Assembly (NCBI GenBank): GCA_009617715.1 | Contig: VTFK01000443.1 | Span: 62,001 to 126,000, forward strand | Direction: 5' to 3' | DNA: 64,000 nucleotides | Source of the DNA: Plectrocnemia conspersa | Lineage: Eukaryota; Arthropoda; Insecta; Trichoptera; Polycentropodidae | Part shown: piece after piece, positions 57,001 through 58,106 of the stretch | Position numbering within the stretch: position 1 is the first letter of the stretch | Layout of the letters: every line of letters begins with the position of its first letter | Notes under the pieces: model-generated | Database searches by the model: none | What the model saw: only the letters and a program-made list of their open reading frames with translations | Told to the model about the DNA's origin: nothing | Program-made: the position numbers and the translations under genes

Positions 57001-58106
57001 ATTGATTTAAGCGAGAACATGGAAAAAGGACGGTCTTTCAAAGGTGTGATAGGTTCTTCTAAAATATCAGGAGTGTCAGGATTTTCAGTGGTTTCTTCAA
57101 CAAGCTTAGGAATGTAAGGATCAGGAATTTCAAGTGGAATCATGGTCTATAAAAAATGAAAAATGTATTAAACATTATTGTATTATTTTTTTACTTAATA
57201 AATGAATACTCACGATTCTCTGTTGAATCCATTCTGGATGAGAATATGCAAGTTCTCCGCCTAGATCAGCAGTCAATTGTGTTTTATCGACATGATCATA
57301 CAACTCGTCAATGGTGGAGCAAACAATAACTTTAAACTTAAACTCCTCTTTGAACAGCTTACTGCTAACTTCCGAAATGGCTTTTTGTAGAAATCCAGCC
57401 GGTCTTAATACGTAAACGGCGTGAATAATTCCAGGAAAATACTCCTAAAAATATAGATAGGCGTTAAAGAATTGTTTAATATTTTAATAGTAAATGTGAT
57501 TTATATGAGTTGCTACAAAAACAAATATACTATTTAATTTAATGCAAATCAAATAGACATTACAATTGTTTCACAAGGTTAAGGTCTCAAATTTAAAATA
57601 AAAAACAACTTGTAGCAACAAGACAATAATGAAGATATTAACATTTCTTTTTGTAACAATATTCATGTTTATCCCATTAAGTGACTTACTGATATTCTTA
57701 TAAGAACAGTTTTAACGGAGTTCCACCGGTCTTTTCTTCTATCTATAATTAAATGGAAGCCCAGGTCCGCCTCTTGAAGACTATAAAAAAATCTTATTCC
57801 ATTATAATCAATAGTATATCAGCGCGTTATTGACTATGGTTAAACGTAACACTCACGAAGGAACTGAAGTGAGGTATAACAATAATCTTTGGTACTCTTG
57901 AACAGCCAGCATGTGGAAGTTGGAGTTGTCGGGGAACGTGATGAGGGGGCAGCCATCGCGGGAGCGCCCGCCGGTCAGCAGGGTATATTGAGGCAAGAGT
58001 AGCTCAGCTACGGCGCGTCCTTCGCCGGCAGATCCTGGCCCGTTGGCACCAACGGGGGTTGCCGCCATTCCGATGCCGTCCCCACTTGAAGCGTCCCCAT
58101 CAGTGT
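2981..58106 (-). CDS. MCF2L: Rho guanine-nucleotide exchange factor, MCF2L/DBS-like (whole gene)
   Basis: This is a Dbl-family exchange factor that loads GTP onto Rho-family GTPases (mammalian DBS acts on Cdc42/RhoA). Chained coding exons, 5' to 3': 58106-57857, 57780-57690, 57444-57214, 55987-55854, 55780-55661, 55455-55335, 54471-54321, 54246-54092, 52927-52733, 52664-52500, 13022-12882, 10602-10417, 10345-10154, 10040-9915, 9840-9640, 9561-9338, 9277-9079, 3527-3395, 3072-2981. Each junction has AG/GT ends and matching phase. From the ATG at 58068 the sum is 3069 nt, or 1022 residues, close to vertebrate MCF2L. Domain order: CRAL-TRIO (about 15-170), spectrin-like helices (about 180-480), DH (about 540-735), PH (about 745-880), acidic linker, SH3 (about 950-1010). 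The fly relative is probably GEFmeso. Upstream non-coding or coding exons may lie beyond 58106. Confidence 0.93.
3073..3394 (-). other. Intron within the SH3 domain
   Basis: GT-AG intron of 322 bp, phase 1. I see nothing else in it. Confidence 0.8.
3395..3527 (-). CDS. MCF2L: GEF exon 18: SH3 domain
   Basis: It encodes AVGSILISLADYCAVGPSEV and LREGDPVELLKIGCAGWWFV, a full SH3 core (ALYDY-like, then the WW of the ligand-binding face). Entry phase 0, exit phase 1 at CTAG|GTGAGT. Confidence 0.93.
4481..4828. repeat. Palindromic MITE-like element (ACCAGTGAAA family)
   Basis: The left end (GTGTATTACCAGTGAAAATA) and the reverse complement of the right end (GTGTATTTTTAATGAAATAA) both open with GTGTATT, and the interior repeats TTTCACTG/CAGTGAAA blocks in both orientations. 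A second partial copy lies at 59493-59610. There is no coding capacity, so it is a non-autonomous element of unknown superfamily. Confidence 0.55.
5830..5847 (-). CDS. Possible 18-nt microexon before the SH3 domain
   Basis: A consensus donor GA|GTAAGT is preceded 18 nt upstream by a pyrimidine-rich acceptor ending gtcag. The microexon would add SNANRG in phase 0 between exons 17 and 18 without breaking the frame. This rests on splice-site sequence alone. Confidence 0.22.
6022..6114 (-). CDS. Possible alternative last exon of GEF gene
   Basis: After a pyrimidine-rich acceptor (attgttatttcggcag) a phase-0 frame reads VVETMGTIHRMVQFFIGSTQ and stops after 30 residues. It could follow the linker exon (9079, phase 0) and replace the SH3 domain. 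A different overlapping frame of 72 codons from 6173 is also open, and the block is GC-richer than its flanks, so something here may be transcribed. Weak. Confidence 0.22.
   Translation of the reverse strand: MVETMGTIHRMVQFFIGSTQSTSTFYVSQY
6791..6905 (+). pseudogene. Helitron Pif1-like helicase fragment
   Basis: A short stretch translates to LMVLRNLDPPKQLIGKALN and, after a frameshift, VIVDMILTGNV. This resembles the end of the Helitron helicase (MLLRNLDPPKxCNGTRL ... VIEATILTG). It is broken and too short to be active. The element's ends could not be found. Confidence 0.5.
7780..8110. repeat. Duplicated GC-richer segment of unknown origin
   Basis: Two related units occur in direct order: ATTGGTTCTAAAAACCCCTT followed by CCTTTGCCAG near 7785-7813, and ATTGGTTCTGAGAAACCTCT followed by CCCTCTGCCA near 7917-7948. 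The rest of the block is GC-rich (GCCTGGGGCTTTGCCCGTGT). It adjoins the hAT derivative. I cannot classify it. Confidence 0.35.
8113..8607 (+). mobile_element. Short hAT (ZBED-like) transposon derivative
   Basis: The start (CAGTGGTGGCCAATGAGTCG) and the reverse complement of the end (CCAGACCCGGCCAACTTGTT) look like imperfect terminal inverted repeats. Between them, 8225-8431 encodes 68 residues resembling the C-terminus of ZBED5/GTF2IRD2-like hAT transposases: STY.CEQ.FS-like HTYVNQQFSYLKMIEHKNQ, then LTEDSLRLAST and SPNFLILVKEM. Most of the transposase is deleted. No clear 8-bp target duplication was found. Confidence 0.5.
9079..9277 (-). CDS. MCF2L: GEF exon 17: acidic serine-rich linker
   Basis: It encodes SLRQAASWDSGGGMV and CWSSDCSNSDDEEAPTP, like the WSSAEEQINSSDAEED linker between PH and SH3 in DBS. 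It ends HHAP at a CCG|GTAAGA donor, phase 0. Confidence 0.9.
9338..9561 (-). CDS. MCF2L: GEF exon 16: PH domain, C-terminal half
   Basis: It opens MSQIGLTESVKGDPRRFEVW (DBS: VGITENVKGDAKKFEIW). The C-terminal PH helix is VRQAWVAQIKRVLLDQ with its invariant tryptophan. It exits in phase 2 at AG|GTATAT. Confidence 0.95.
9640..9840 (-). CDS. MCF2L: GEF exon 15: PH domain, N-terminal half
   Basis: It encodes VDLSQQGELLMQGSFSVV, matching the DBS GKLLMQGSFSVW opening of the PH domain, then RPRQRHIFLYQKAMLFCK. Phase 0 at both ends. Confidence 0.95.
9915..10040 (-). CDS. MCF2L: GEF exon 14: end of DH domain
   Basis: It encodes DLLRYNENGSNGKGLQEALD and ends VNDSMHQIAITGFP (DBS: VNDSMHLIAITGYDG). Phase 0 at both ends. 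Confidence 0.95.
10154..10345 (-). CDS. MCF2L: GEF exon 13: DH domain, conserved region 3
   Basis: It encodes YSYYCQNIPRSERLR and ends in YLLKPVQRITKYHLLLK, the hallmark CR3 helix of Dbl exchange factors that binds switch 1/2 of the GTPase. Phase 0 at both ends. Confidence 0.97.
10417..10602 (-). CDS. MCF2L: GEF exon 12: DH domain
   Basis: It encodes GYKEEIENSDNISIVPPGLL and VLFGNLEELFTFHSEIFLKD, matching DBS PxGLxNKKDVLFGNMEEIYxFH. Phase 0 at both ends, 62 codons. Confidence 0.95.
10678..11754 (-). CDS. MCF2L: Long alternative first exon of GEF gene (359 residues)
   Basis: An open frame of 359 codons in AT-rich DNA runs from the ATG at 11754 (in-frame TAA just upstream) to a possible donor GATTCT|GTAATT in phase 0. 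The next DH exon (10602) is 75 bp downstream in the same phase, giving an 809-residue protein. The segment starts MKYGKYSLDKSSKNTNSDNS and is rich in K, S, N and T. Two related stretches, SLIKDYTMKMNQWNDTV and SLYKDYDEKLKEWTEKIS, look like an internal repeat. Joined this way the protein lacks exon 11 and so conserved region 1 of the DH domain. I recognise no domain. It could be a separate small gene, but no stop falls before the donor region in good context. Confidence 0.6.
11755..12881 (-). other. Intron between DH exons 11 and 12, upstream part
   Basis: AT-rich DNA with no coding signal on either strand. If the 359-codon exon is a true first exon, its promoter and 5' UTR must lie at the left of this stretch (about 11755-11900). 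Confidence 0.5.
12882..13022 (-). CDS. MCF2L: GEF exon 11: start of DH domain (conserved region 1)
   Basis: It opens METSASSESSATSTEDSEAR, a serine-rich linker, and continues to HVLAELLHTERAYVQELGSI, the first conserved region of the DH domain with the glutamate that contacts the GTPase switch 1. Phase 0 at both ends. The exon starts exactly with an ATG after ttgcag, so it could itself supply a start codon to transcripts with non-coding first exons. Confidence 0.95.
13270..13344 (-). CDS. MCF2L: Alternative first exon of GEF gene, 25 residues
   Basis: An ATG in a good context (GACCATGGAC) opens MDDSLYEVYKCGCRLFDMF and ends PMPSKK at an AAGAAG|GTAATC donor, phase 0. Exon 11 starts only about 250 bp downstream with the matching phase, so the splice would give a 522-residue DH-PH-SH3 isoform. 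The same frame is open upstream of the ATG, but without another ATG. The CpG-rich DNA at 13345-13480 fits a promoter. Confidence 0.72.
13345..13500 (-). promoter_or_regulatory. CpG-rich probable promoter of the 25-residue first exon
   Basis: This block is clearly GC- and CpG-richer than the flanks (GTCCGCGGGC, TTTCGCGGGATGCGGCGACC) and lies directly upstream of the MDDSLYEV start on the minus strand. A CpG-rich patch next to an ATG-led exon with a good donor is typical of an internal promoter. Confidence 0.4.
14008..14704. repeat. Foldback-like element with arrays of GGTCAGAATAAA
   Basis: The left 150 bp carries GGTCAGAATAAA-type words (14008, 14060, 14099 and degenerate ones) in one direction. 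The right 190 bp carries the complement (TTTATTCTGACC-like words), including a tandem pair of ATTCTGACTACAGCCATATT. CGGTTAGAA near the left is mirrored by TTCTAACCCG at the right end. There is no transposase. The middle is GC-richer (GCGAGCGATCGTTGG). It is a non-autonomous element with subterminal repeats, class unknown. Confidence 0.55.
15590..16210. other. GC-richer block of unknown nature
   Basis: This 620-bp block is less AT-rich than the intron and has no convincing ORF. Its sharp composition change suggests an inserted element such as a solo LTR, but I found no matching direct repeat and no clear TG...CA ends. It contains CGGACGGATGGAACGGTAAC and GGGACGATCCCTTCGCGAG. Confidence 0.3.
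17264..17334 (+). repeat. tRNA-like sequence (SINE head or tRNA relic)
   Basis: It has an A-box-like TAGCGTAGGCCGTAAGG and a good B box GGTTCGAGCC at the right spacing, but the T stem and acceptor stem do not pair well. It is more likely a SINE head or decayed tRNA than a working gene. Confidence 0.35.
18361..18450. repeat. hAT-like element end rich in TCGACC words
   Basis: It has repeated TCGACC words: CATCGACC, AATCGACCCC, ATATCGACCCC, AATCGACCGC. The block ends TTTTGGAATCTCTGG, whose complement CCAGAGATTCCAAAA resembles the CAGtGgTTCCCAAA start of many hAT elements. The partner end was not found. Confidence 0.35.
18643..18650 (+). promoter_or_regulatory. TATA box-like site in a promoter-like block
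   Basis: TATATAAG is followed by GC-richer DNA with an initiator-like TCAGT at 18691 and, further on, AAAATGGCTGAGG with a GC|GTGAGTAAG donor near 18996. This could be the promoter of a retroelement (LTR) or a minor transcript. The spacing from TATA to TCAGT (48 bp) is longer than usual. Confidence 0.25.
19820..20140 (+). mobile_element. Non-LTR retrotransposon 3' fragment
   Basis: A decayed frame reads ITRNRDNLRIDRYKKTSTAR near 19990-20045, like the extreme C-terminus of many LINE reverse transcriptases (NTRxRxxLRxxxxKxxxAR). Its 3' sequence holds the small palindrome GAGCTATATTAGCTC at 20124-20138, nearly the same as one in the SINE at 61460-61650. Stop codons and frameshifts mean it is dead. 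Confidence 0.45.
20170..20290 (-). repeat. SINE tail fragment
   Basis: On the minus strand it reads GGGAGATCGGAATTAGT, then AATTCCGATCGATAATCAC. This matches the body of the tRNA-derived SINE at 25880-26020 (GGGAGATCGGAATTAGTGAT ... TTCGGATCGATCATCAC). The tRNA head is missing. Confidence 0.5.
20559..21565 (+). mobile_element. Tigger/pogo-like DNA transposon, defective
   Basis: Terminal inverted repeats CAGGCGGCCCTCGA and TCGAGGGCCGCCTG bound a 1007-bp element with TA duplicated on both sides (20557-20558 and 21566-21567), as in Tc1/mariner-pogo elements. The inside keeps part of a Tigger transposase: DAAKEFIS then a stop, then IFNVDETGLFWK (first catalytic Asp in DETG) near 21140-21175. After an internal deletion comes the C-terminal tail at about 21181-21402 (RISQVRGAINKNIACYKIL). 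The catalytic middle is gone, so it could move only in trans. Confidence 0.85.
21169..21402 (+). pseudogene. Tigger-like transposase remnant, C-terminal part
   Basis: The frame carries LDNILNIMEDCDPNGERISQ and ends LTLDNFSKETPANPT before a TAA, as in the C-terminal coiled tail of Tigger transposases. It begins right after DETGLFWK in a different frame, showing a deletion/frameshift that removed the other catalytic residues. Confidence 0.7.
21611..21790 (-). repeat. tRNA-derived SINE copy
   Basis: On the minus strand it holds GAGGTTCAAATCCCATATGA (B box GGTTCAAATCC) followed by the body TCTAGGAGAGCGTAATTAGT, matching the copies at 25880, 61460 and 23750. It inserted about 45 bp beyond the Tigger element. 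Confidence 0.6.
22380..22760 (-). promoter_or_regulatory. CpG-rich promoter-like block in the large intron
   Basis: The block contains GCGCGCGGCGAGCGAG, GGCAGATTTCGCTTTTG and a (GA)n run at about 22705-22717, in sharp contrast to the AT-rich flanks. On the minus strand there is an ATG-led frame of 38 codons (MDAFLTQKRNLPFNLNLATK...) with no usable donor, so if transcribed this is more likely a 5' UTR exon. It may be another GEF promoter, but this is unproven. Confidence 0.3.
23750..23830 (+). repeat. tRNA-derived SINE head
   Basis: GACCTGGGTTCGAATCCCAT has a perfect B box (GGTTCGAATCC, 23795-23805), and an A-box-like region precedes it. The body is short or diverged. Confidence 0.5.
24611..24760 (-). 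CDS. MCF2L: Alternative first exon of GEF gene, cysteine-rich 50 residues
   Basis: An ATG-led frame of exactly 50 codons ends at a good donor (GATAAG|GTGATC) in phase 0. That is the phase needed to join DH exon 11 at 13022. The peptide starts MSRPMWLEVGGRHPPPARLM and has seven cysteines at residues 22, 31, 34, 36, 39, 45 and 47 (DCVECDCSDCNPDYVCVC). The coding part is much GC-richer than the surrounding intron. The joined isoform would have 547 residues with DH, PH and SH3 only. The cysteines might bind metal or carry lipid; that is inference. I see no similar exon elsewhere in the window. Confidence 0.72.
24761..24900 (-). promoter_or_regulatory. Probable promoter/5' UTR of the cysteine-rich first exon
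   Basis: Immediately upstream (minus strand) of the 24760 ATG is a GC-richer stretch around 24840-24890 within AT-rich intron, including CACGTG and CGCGCTCCGCTC-like sequence on the plus strand. No splice acceptor is needed if this is a first exon. There is no clear TATA box. Confidence 0.35.
25880..26020 (+). repeat. tRNA-derived SINE copy
   Basis: The head has AGACCTGGGTTCAAATCCCA (B box) and the body has TCTGGGAGATCGGAATTAGT followed by TTCGGATCGATCATCAC. It is the fullest reference copy for the family in this window, though it lacks the hairpin tail seen in the 61.5 kb copy. Confidence 0.6.
31245..31460. promoter_or_regulatory. CpG-rich block, possible promoter or 5' exon
   Basis: This block is rich in CG (GAAACGCGACCGAAGAGTTCG, CGATCCGCCGTGACGC in part) inside AT-rich intron. 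On the plus strand it ends GGACAGGATGGACGACAG|GTAAAA, a start context plus donor after four codons. On the minus strand a 42-codon frame MFSPFSYSSPASVTADRLL is open. Either strand could hold a first exon, but I cannot link it to a second exon. Confidence 0.3.
33130..33300 (+). repeat. Possible tRNA-like SINE copy of another type
   Basis: GGGGTTCAATACCCGACA gives a B-box-like GGTTCAATACC, with GACGGTCTCACAATTC upstream. The body does not match the main SINE family here. Weak. Confidence 0.25.
35985..36225 (+). mobile_element. LINE reverse transcriptase C-terminal fragment
   Basis: Frames with shifts read LLRPVLVYGREIRTLN, then LQAFNQRVLKKILGLFLGR, then PDVVKYIKEQRLRW. These match the familiar C-terminal part of insect non-LTR elements (LxRPVLLYGxETWTL ... 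ERKVLRKIxGP ... PDVVxxIKxxRLRWxGH). It is broken by frameshifts and has no ends. Confidence 0.65.
36480..36940. other. GC-richer block with coding-like frames, unidentified
   Basis: A plus frame (36730-36939) reads AEELVLRTRPFMETRLYDQR. A minus frame near 36480-36570 reads VPSNYGEGFTCKVCLCTK. I recognise neither. It is probably decayed transposon sequence. Confidence 0.25.
39560..39990 (+). repeat. LTR-like block with TATA and poly(A) signals
   Basis: GTGTATAAATTTTCCC (TATA-like, about 39768) is followed about 55 bp later by AATAAAGATTGTG (about 39827), the close TATA-to-poly(A) arrangement of insect LTRs. The block is CpG-richer than its flanks and repeats ACCGTGAC-type words (39651, 39662, 39939). 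A 98-codon ORF covers it but has no recognisable domain. No partner LTR was found, so it would be a solo LTR. Confidence 0.3.
41638..42704. mobile_element. Element bounded by inverted repeats, GC-rich inside
   Basis: ATGCCTACACTACACTCTCT followed by GGAAGTTGTCC at the left is mirrored on the other strand by ATGCCTGCACTACACTCTCT and GAAAGTTGGCC at the right, about 28 of 31 positions. Further inside, TTACxxCxGAAGTCGGTCGAG-like words recur. The interior has two GC-rich blocks (41650-41800 and 42400-42680) and no transposase. A non-autonomous DNA element is likely. The right-hand block has a minus frame of 67 codons without ATG. Confidence 0.45.
44030..45260 (+). pseudogene. hAT (ZBED-like) transposase relic
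   Basis: Pieces in shifting frames match ZBED5/SCAND3-like hAT transposases: CKKRHTIEEKLV, then SKFAI-stop-IDKTTFVSRYSYL (compare FALQIDESTDVS), then MSEHMAGLQALVKNKASKVI followed by a stop and MLHRANLVSKKI (compare HxSGLQALVKNKAPxVxWTHCMLHREALASK). Later there is a GC-rich CCCCTCCCCCTCCTATCGGC (about 44920) and GGGGGGTGCCAAGATTTTTT (about 45190), typical of hAT 3' ends. Many stops make it dead. The left end was not found. Confidence 0.65.
46870..46894. repeat. (GAA)n microsatellite
   Basis: A short run of AGAAGAAGAAGAAGAAGA. Confidence 0.8.
47380..47810 (+). mobile_element. Jockey-type LINE reverse transcriptase fragment
   Basis: It reads SSGVPQGSNLDPLLF and ISINDIHT, the RT motif before the catalytic centre. 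Then the YADD-type site is decayed (YSYDLKLY near 47490-47515). After shifts it reads DLGVKLELRWRCFMHIAKIC and DKASRMLSFVMR, the region that follows RT in jockey elements. It is dead, 5' and 3' truncated. Confidence 0.75.
50500..51720. other. GC-richer transposon-like block, class unknown
   Basis: The block differs in composition from its flanks. Its right part has a perfect hairpin (AAATTCAAACC ... GGTTTGAATTT, about 51327-51358) followed by AAATATAAGC and a frame (51511-51699) beginning at RRPKPKGVILAGRAQTDN. On the minus strand at about 50575-50640 a frame reads ANKNKYAALYALVDDLQS. These look like fragments of a retroelement, perhaps an LTR plus gag-like or ORF1-like protein, but I cannot name the family. 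Confidence 0.3.
52500..52664 (-). CDS. MCF2L: GEF exon 10: end of spectrin-like region and linker
   Basis: It reads VLQRVDDVWLMLGARRQSLQ then RPPRPVQQVNPQAPAPSAQQ, a proline-rich linker like the RxTRPVQPVAP segment of DBS. It ends TKPK at AAG|GTATTG, phase 0. The next full-length exon is 39.5 kb away at 13022. Confidence 0.92.
52733..52927 (-). CDS. MCF2L: GEF exon 9: spectrin repeat
   Basis: It begins ANLWCTAGVEMLTVNGTV (DBS: xKWCDEGIYLLASQPV) and ends KALVTQ. Phase 0 at both ends, donor CAA|GTGAGT. Confidence 0.92.
52928..54091 (-). other. Intron between GEF exons 8 and 9
   Basis: AT-rich, no repeat or coding signal recognised. A 61-codon plus-strand frame at 53554 has no features of a gene. 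Confidence 0.6.
54092..54246 (-). CDS. MCF2L: GEF exon 8: spectrin repeat helix
   Basis: It encodes ECLMRNPLSAVDSIQSKCEE, matching the DBS motif HYAVDSIRPKCQELR, then a basic helix LLLTKSRELMDRIDK. The donor AAA|GTAAGT is phase 0. Confidence 0.92.
54321..54471 (-). CDS. MCF2L: GEF exon 7: spectrin repeat helix
   Basis: It encodes VVLDAHMKTACDMTEVG and ends ARAEEIIEV, phase 1 at G|GTTAGT. It lies 81 bp upstream of the start codon of the opposite-strand HEI10-like gene. Confidence 0.9.
54553..55326 (+). CDS. CCNB1IP1: E3 ligase CCNB1IP1/HEI10-like, nested intronless gene
   Basis: A 257-residue protein that matches CCNB1IP1 (HEI10) along its length. HEI10 family members are RING-type ubiquitin/SUMO ligases that mark and stabilise crossover sites in meiosis. 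The N-terminal RING is C7, C12, C25, H27, C30, H33, C48, C51 (WVTSCSHAFCEEHG, CPACNTQLTGK). It is followed by IVLAGMKPDIVMDIAMRAIS, the HEI10 segment VLAGLRPEIVLDISSRALxF, then a coiled coil at about residues 105-180 and a basic tail with FLFQPTPKRNQ and FLFRPI. The family's usual length is about 275. It has no introns and lies antisense inside the GEF intron 54472-55334, 81 bp from one exon and 8 bp from the other. The codons look normal and no frame is broken, so it is probably functional. It may be a retrocopy that became the gene. Confidence 0.93.
   Translation: MSVGMVCNYKKCRKGLSLTAWVTSCSHAFCEEHGASEFTRRSIETLQCPACNTQLTGKFDVVQADLNPHEAFKSIVLAGMKPDIVMDIAMRAISFWSYQIDEETRYQENVGKHARDRLKALEEAHILNVKKIKAELQNSKNKIESLQDEYNKQKRQAEEYAAKLEEKNRKIQKLQYQLDCQKRNSFHINNTDDLEENRNHNLAQMVTNRFQNETSPQFLFQPTPKRNQNQLLISDDEMSIDSGKDFLFRPIMNSKDN
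55335..55455 (-). CDS. MCF2L: GEF exon 6: spectrin repeat helix
   Basis: It encodes LLVQLEETERQFDEFWQRH, the DBS motif LLxQLNETExxFDEFWxKH, then LNHWLQFRTFLLDFKELQ. The donor is CAG|GTGAGT, phase 0. The exon lies 9 bp from the stop codon of the opposite-strand HEI10-like gene, whose 3' UTR must read through it in antisense. Confidence 0.93.
55517..55522 (+). terminator. Candidate poly(A) signal of the HEI10-like gene
   Basis: AATAAA about 190 bp after the stop, in the next GEF intron. Using it would place GEF exon 6 inside the 3' UTR in antisense. Confidence 0.4.
55661..55780 (-). CDS. MCF2L: GEF exon 5: spectrin-like region
   Basis: It encodes YGSLKEEILAAANHGEQLL and continues to HIAAIER. 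Entry is with one base, exit phase 2 at AAAG|GTAATC. Confidence 0.9.
55854..55987 (-). CDS. MCF2L: GEF exon 4: start of spectrin-like region
   Basis: It begins ALEKFSGMMREVSNHLDNFM after ttaacag and ends ESQGNE across a GA|GTAATG donor (phase 2). Helical, charged sequence follows the Sec14 domain, as in DBS. Confidence 0.9.
55988..56944 (-). other. Intronic stretch downstream of the alternative last exon
   Basis: AT-rich, with a perfect small palindrome CGCCCCTCGGGGCG near 56437-56450, next to a TGTGTATTTACACATACA palindrome. No coding signal. Confidence 0.5.
56945..56950 (-). terminator. Poly(A) signal for the CRAL-TRIO-only isoform
   Basis: TTTATT on the plus strand is AATAAA on the minus strand. 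It overlaps the TAA stop of the alternative last exon and is followed by T/GT-rich sequence. Confidence 0.45.
56946..57146 (-). CDS. MCF2L: Alternative last exon of GEF gene (CRAL-TRIO-only isoform)
   Basis: After a tttttatag acceptor the frame reads TMIPLEIPDPYIPKLVEE and runs 66 residues to a TAA. The tail is acidic and proline-rich (TTENPDTPDILEEPITPL) and ends DDVLTALLGIK. Phase 0 at the acceptor fits exon 57214-57444, so an isoform of 244 residues with the Sec14-like domain and this tail, but no DH, PH or SH3, can be built. AATAAA on the minus strand overlaps the stop codon, fitting intronic polyadenylation. I do not recognise the tail. It could instead be a chance ORF, but the length, the splice phase and the signal agree. 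Confidence 0.65.
   Translation of the reverse strand, partial: TMIPLEIPDPYIPKLVEETTENPDTPDILEEPITPLKDRPFSMFSLKSIRNSLDFDDVLTALLGIK
57214..57444 (-). CDS. MCF2L: GEF exon 3: end of CRAL-TRIO domain
   Basis: This 77-codon exon, phase 0 at both ends, starts EYFPGIIHAVYVLRPAGF and ends SHPEWIQQRI. TQLTADLGGELAYSHPEW is the characteristic end of the Sec14-like domain in DBS (SQLTxDLGGxLxYxHxxW). Its donor (ATC|GTGAGT) can splice either to the exon ending at 55987 or to the alternative last exon starting at 57146; both have phase 0. Confidence 0.93.
57690..57780 (-). CDS. MCF2L: GEF exon 2: CRAL-TRIO core
   Basis: It encodes LQEADLGFHLIIDRRKDRW and then NSVKTVLIRIS, the DBS pattern of SLQDAGxGFxLVIDRRxDKW. 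The acceptor is tttttatag, the donor TCA|GTAAGT, and the exit phase is 0. Confidence 0.93.
57857..58106 (-). CDS. MCF2L: GEF exon 1 seen: start of CRAL-TRIO domain
   Basis: The exon begins after a ttttag acceptor, so at least one further exon lies upstream. In frame it reads TDGDASSGDGIG before MAATPVGANG, so the ATG at 58068 is a candidate start but the frame stays open to the acceptor (entry phase 1). LLTGGRSRDGCPLITFPDN matches the opening strand of the DBS CRAL-TRIO (Sec14-like) lipid-binding domain. It ends YLTSVPS with a TC|GTGAGT donor, phase 2. The exon is GC-richer than its surroundings. Confidence 0.9.
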
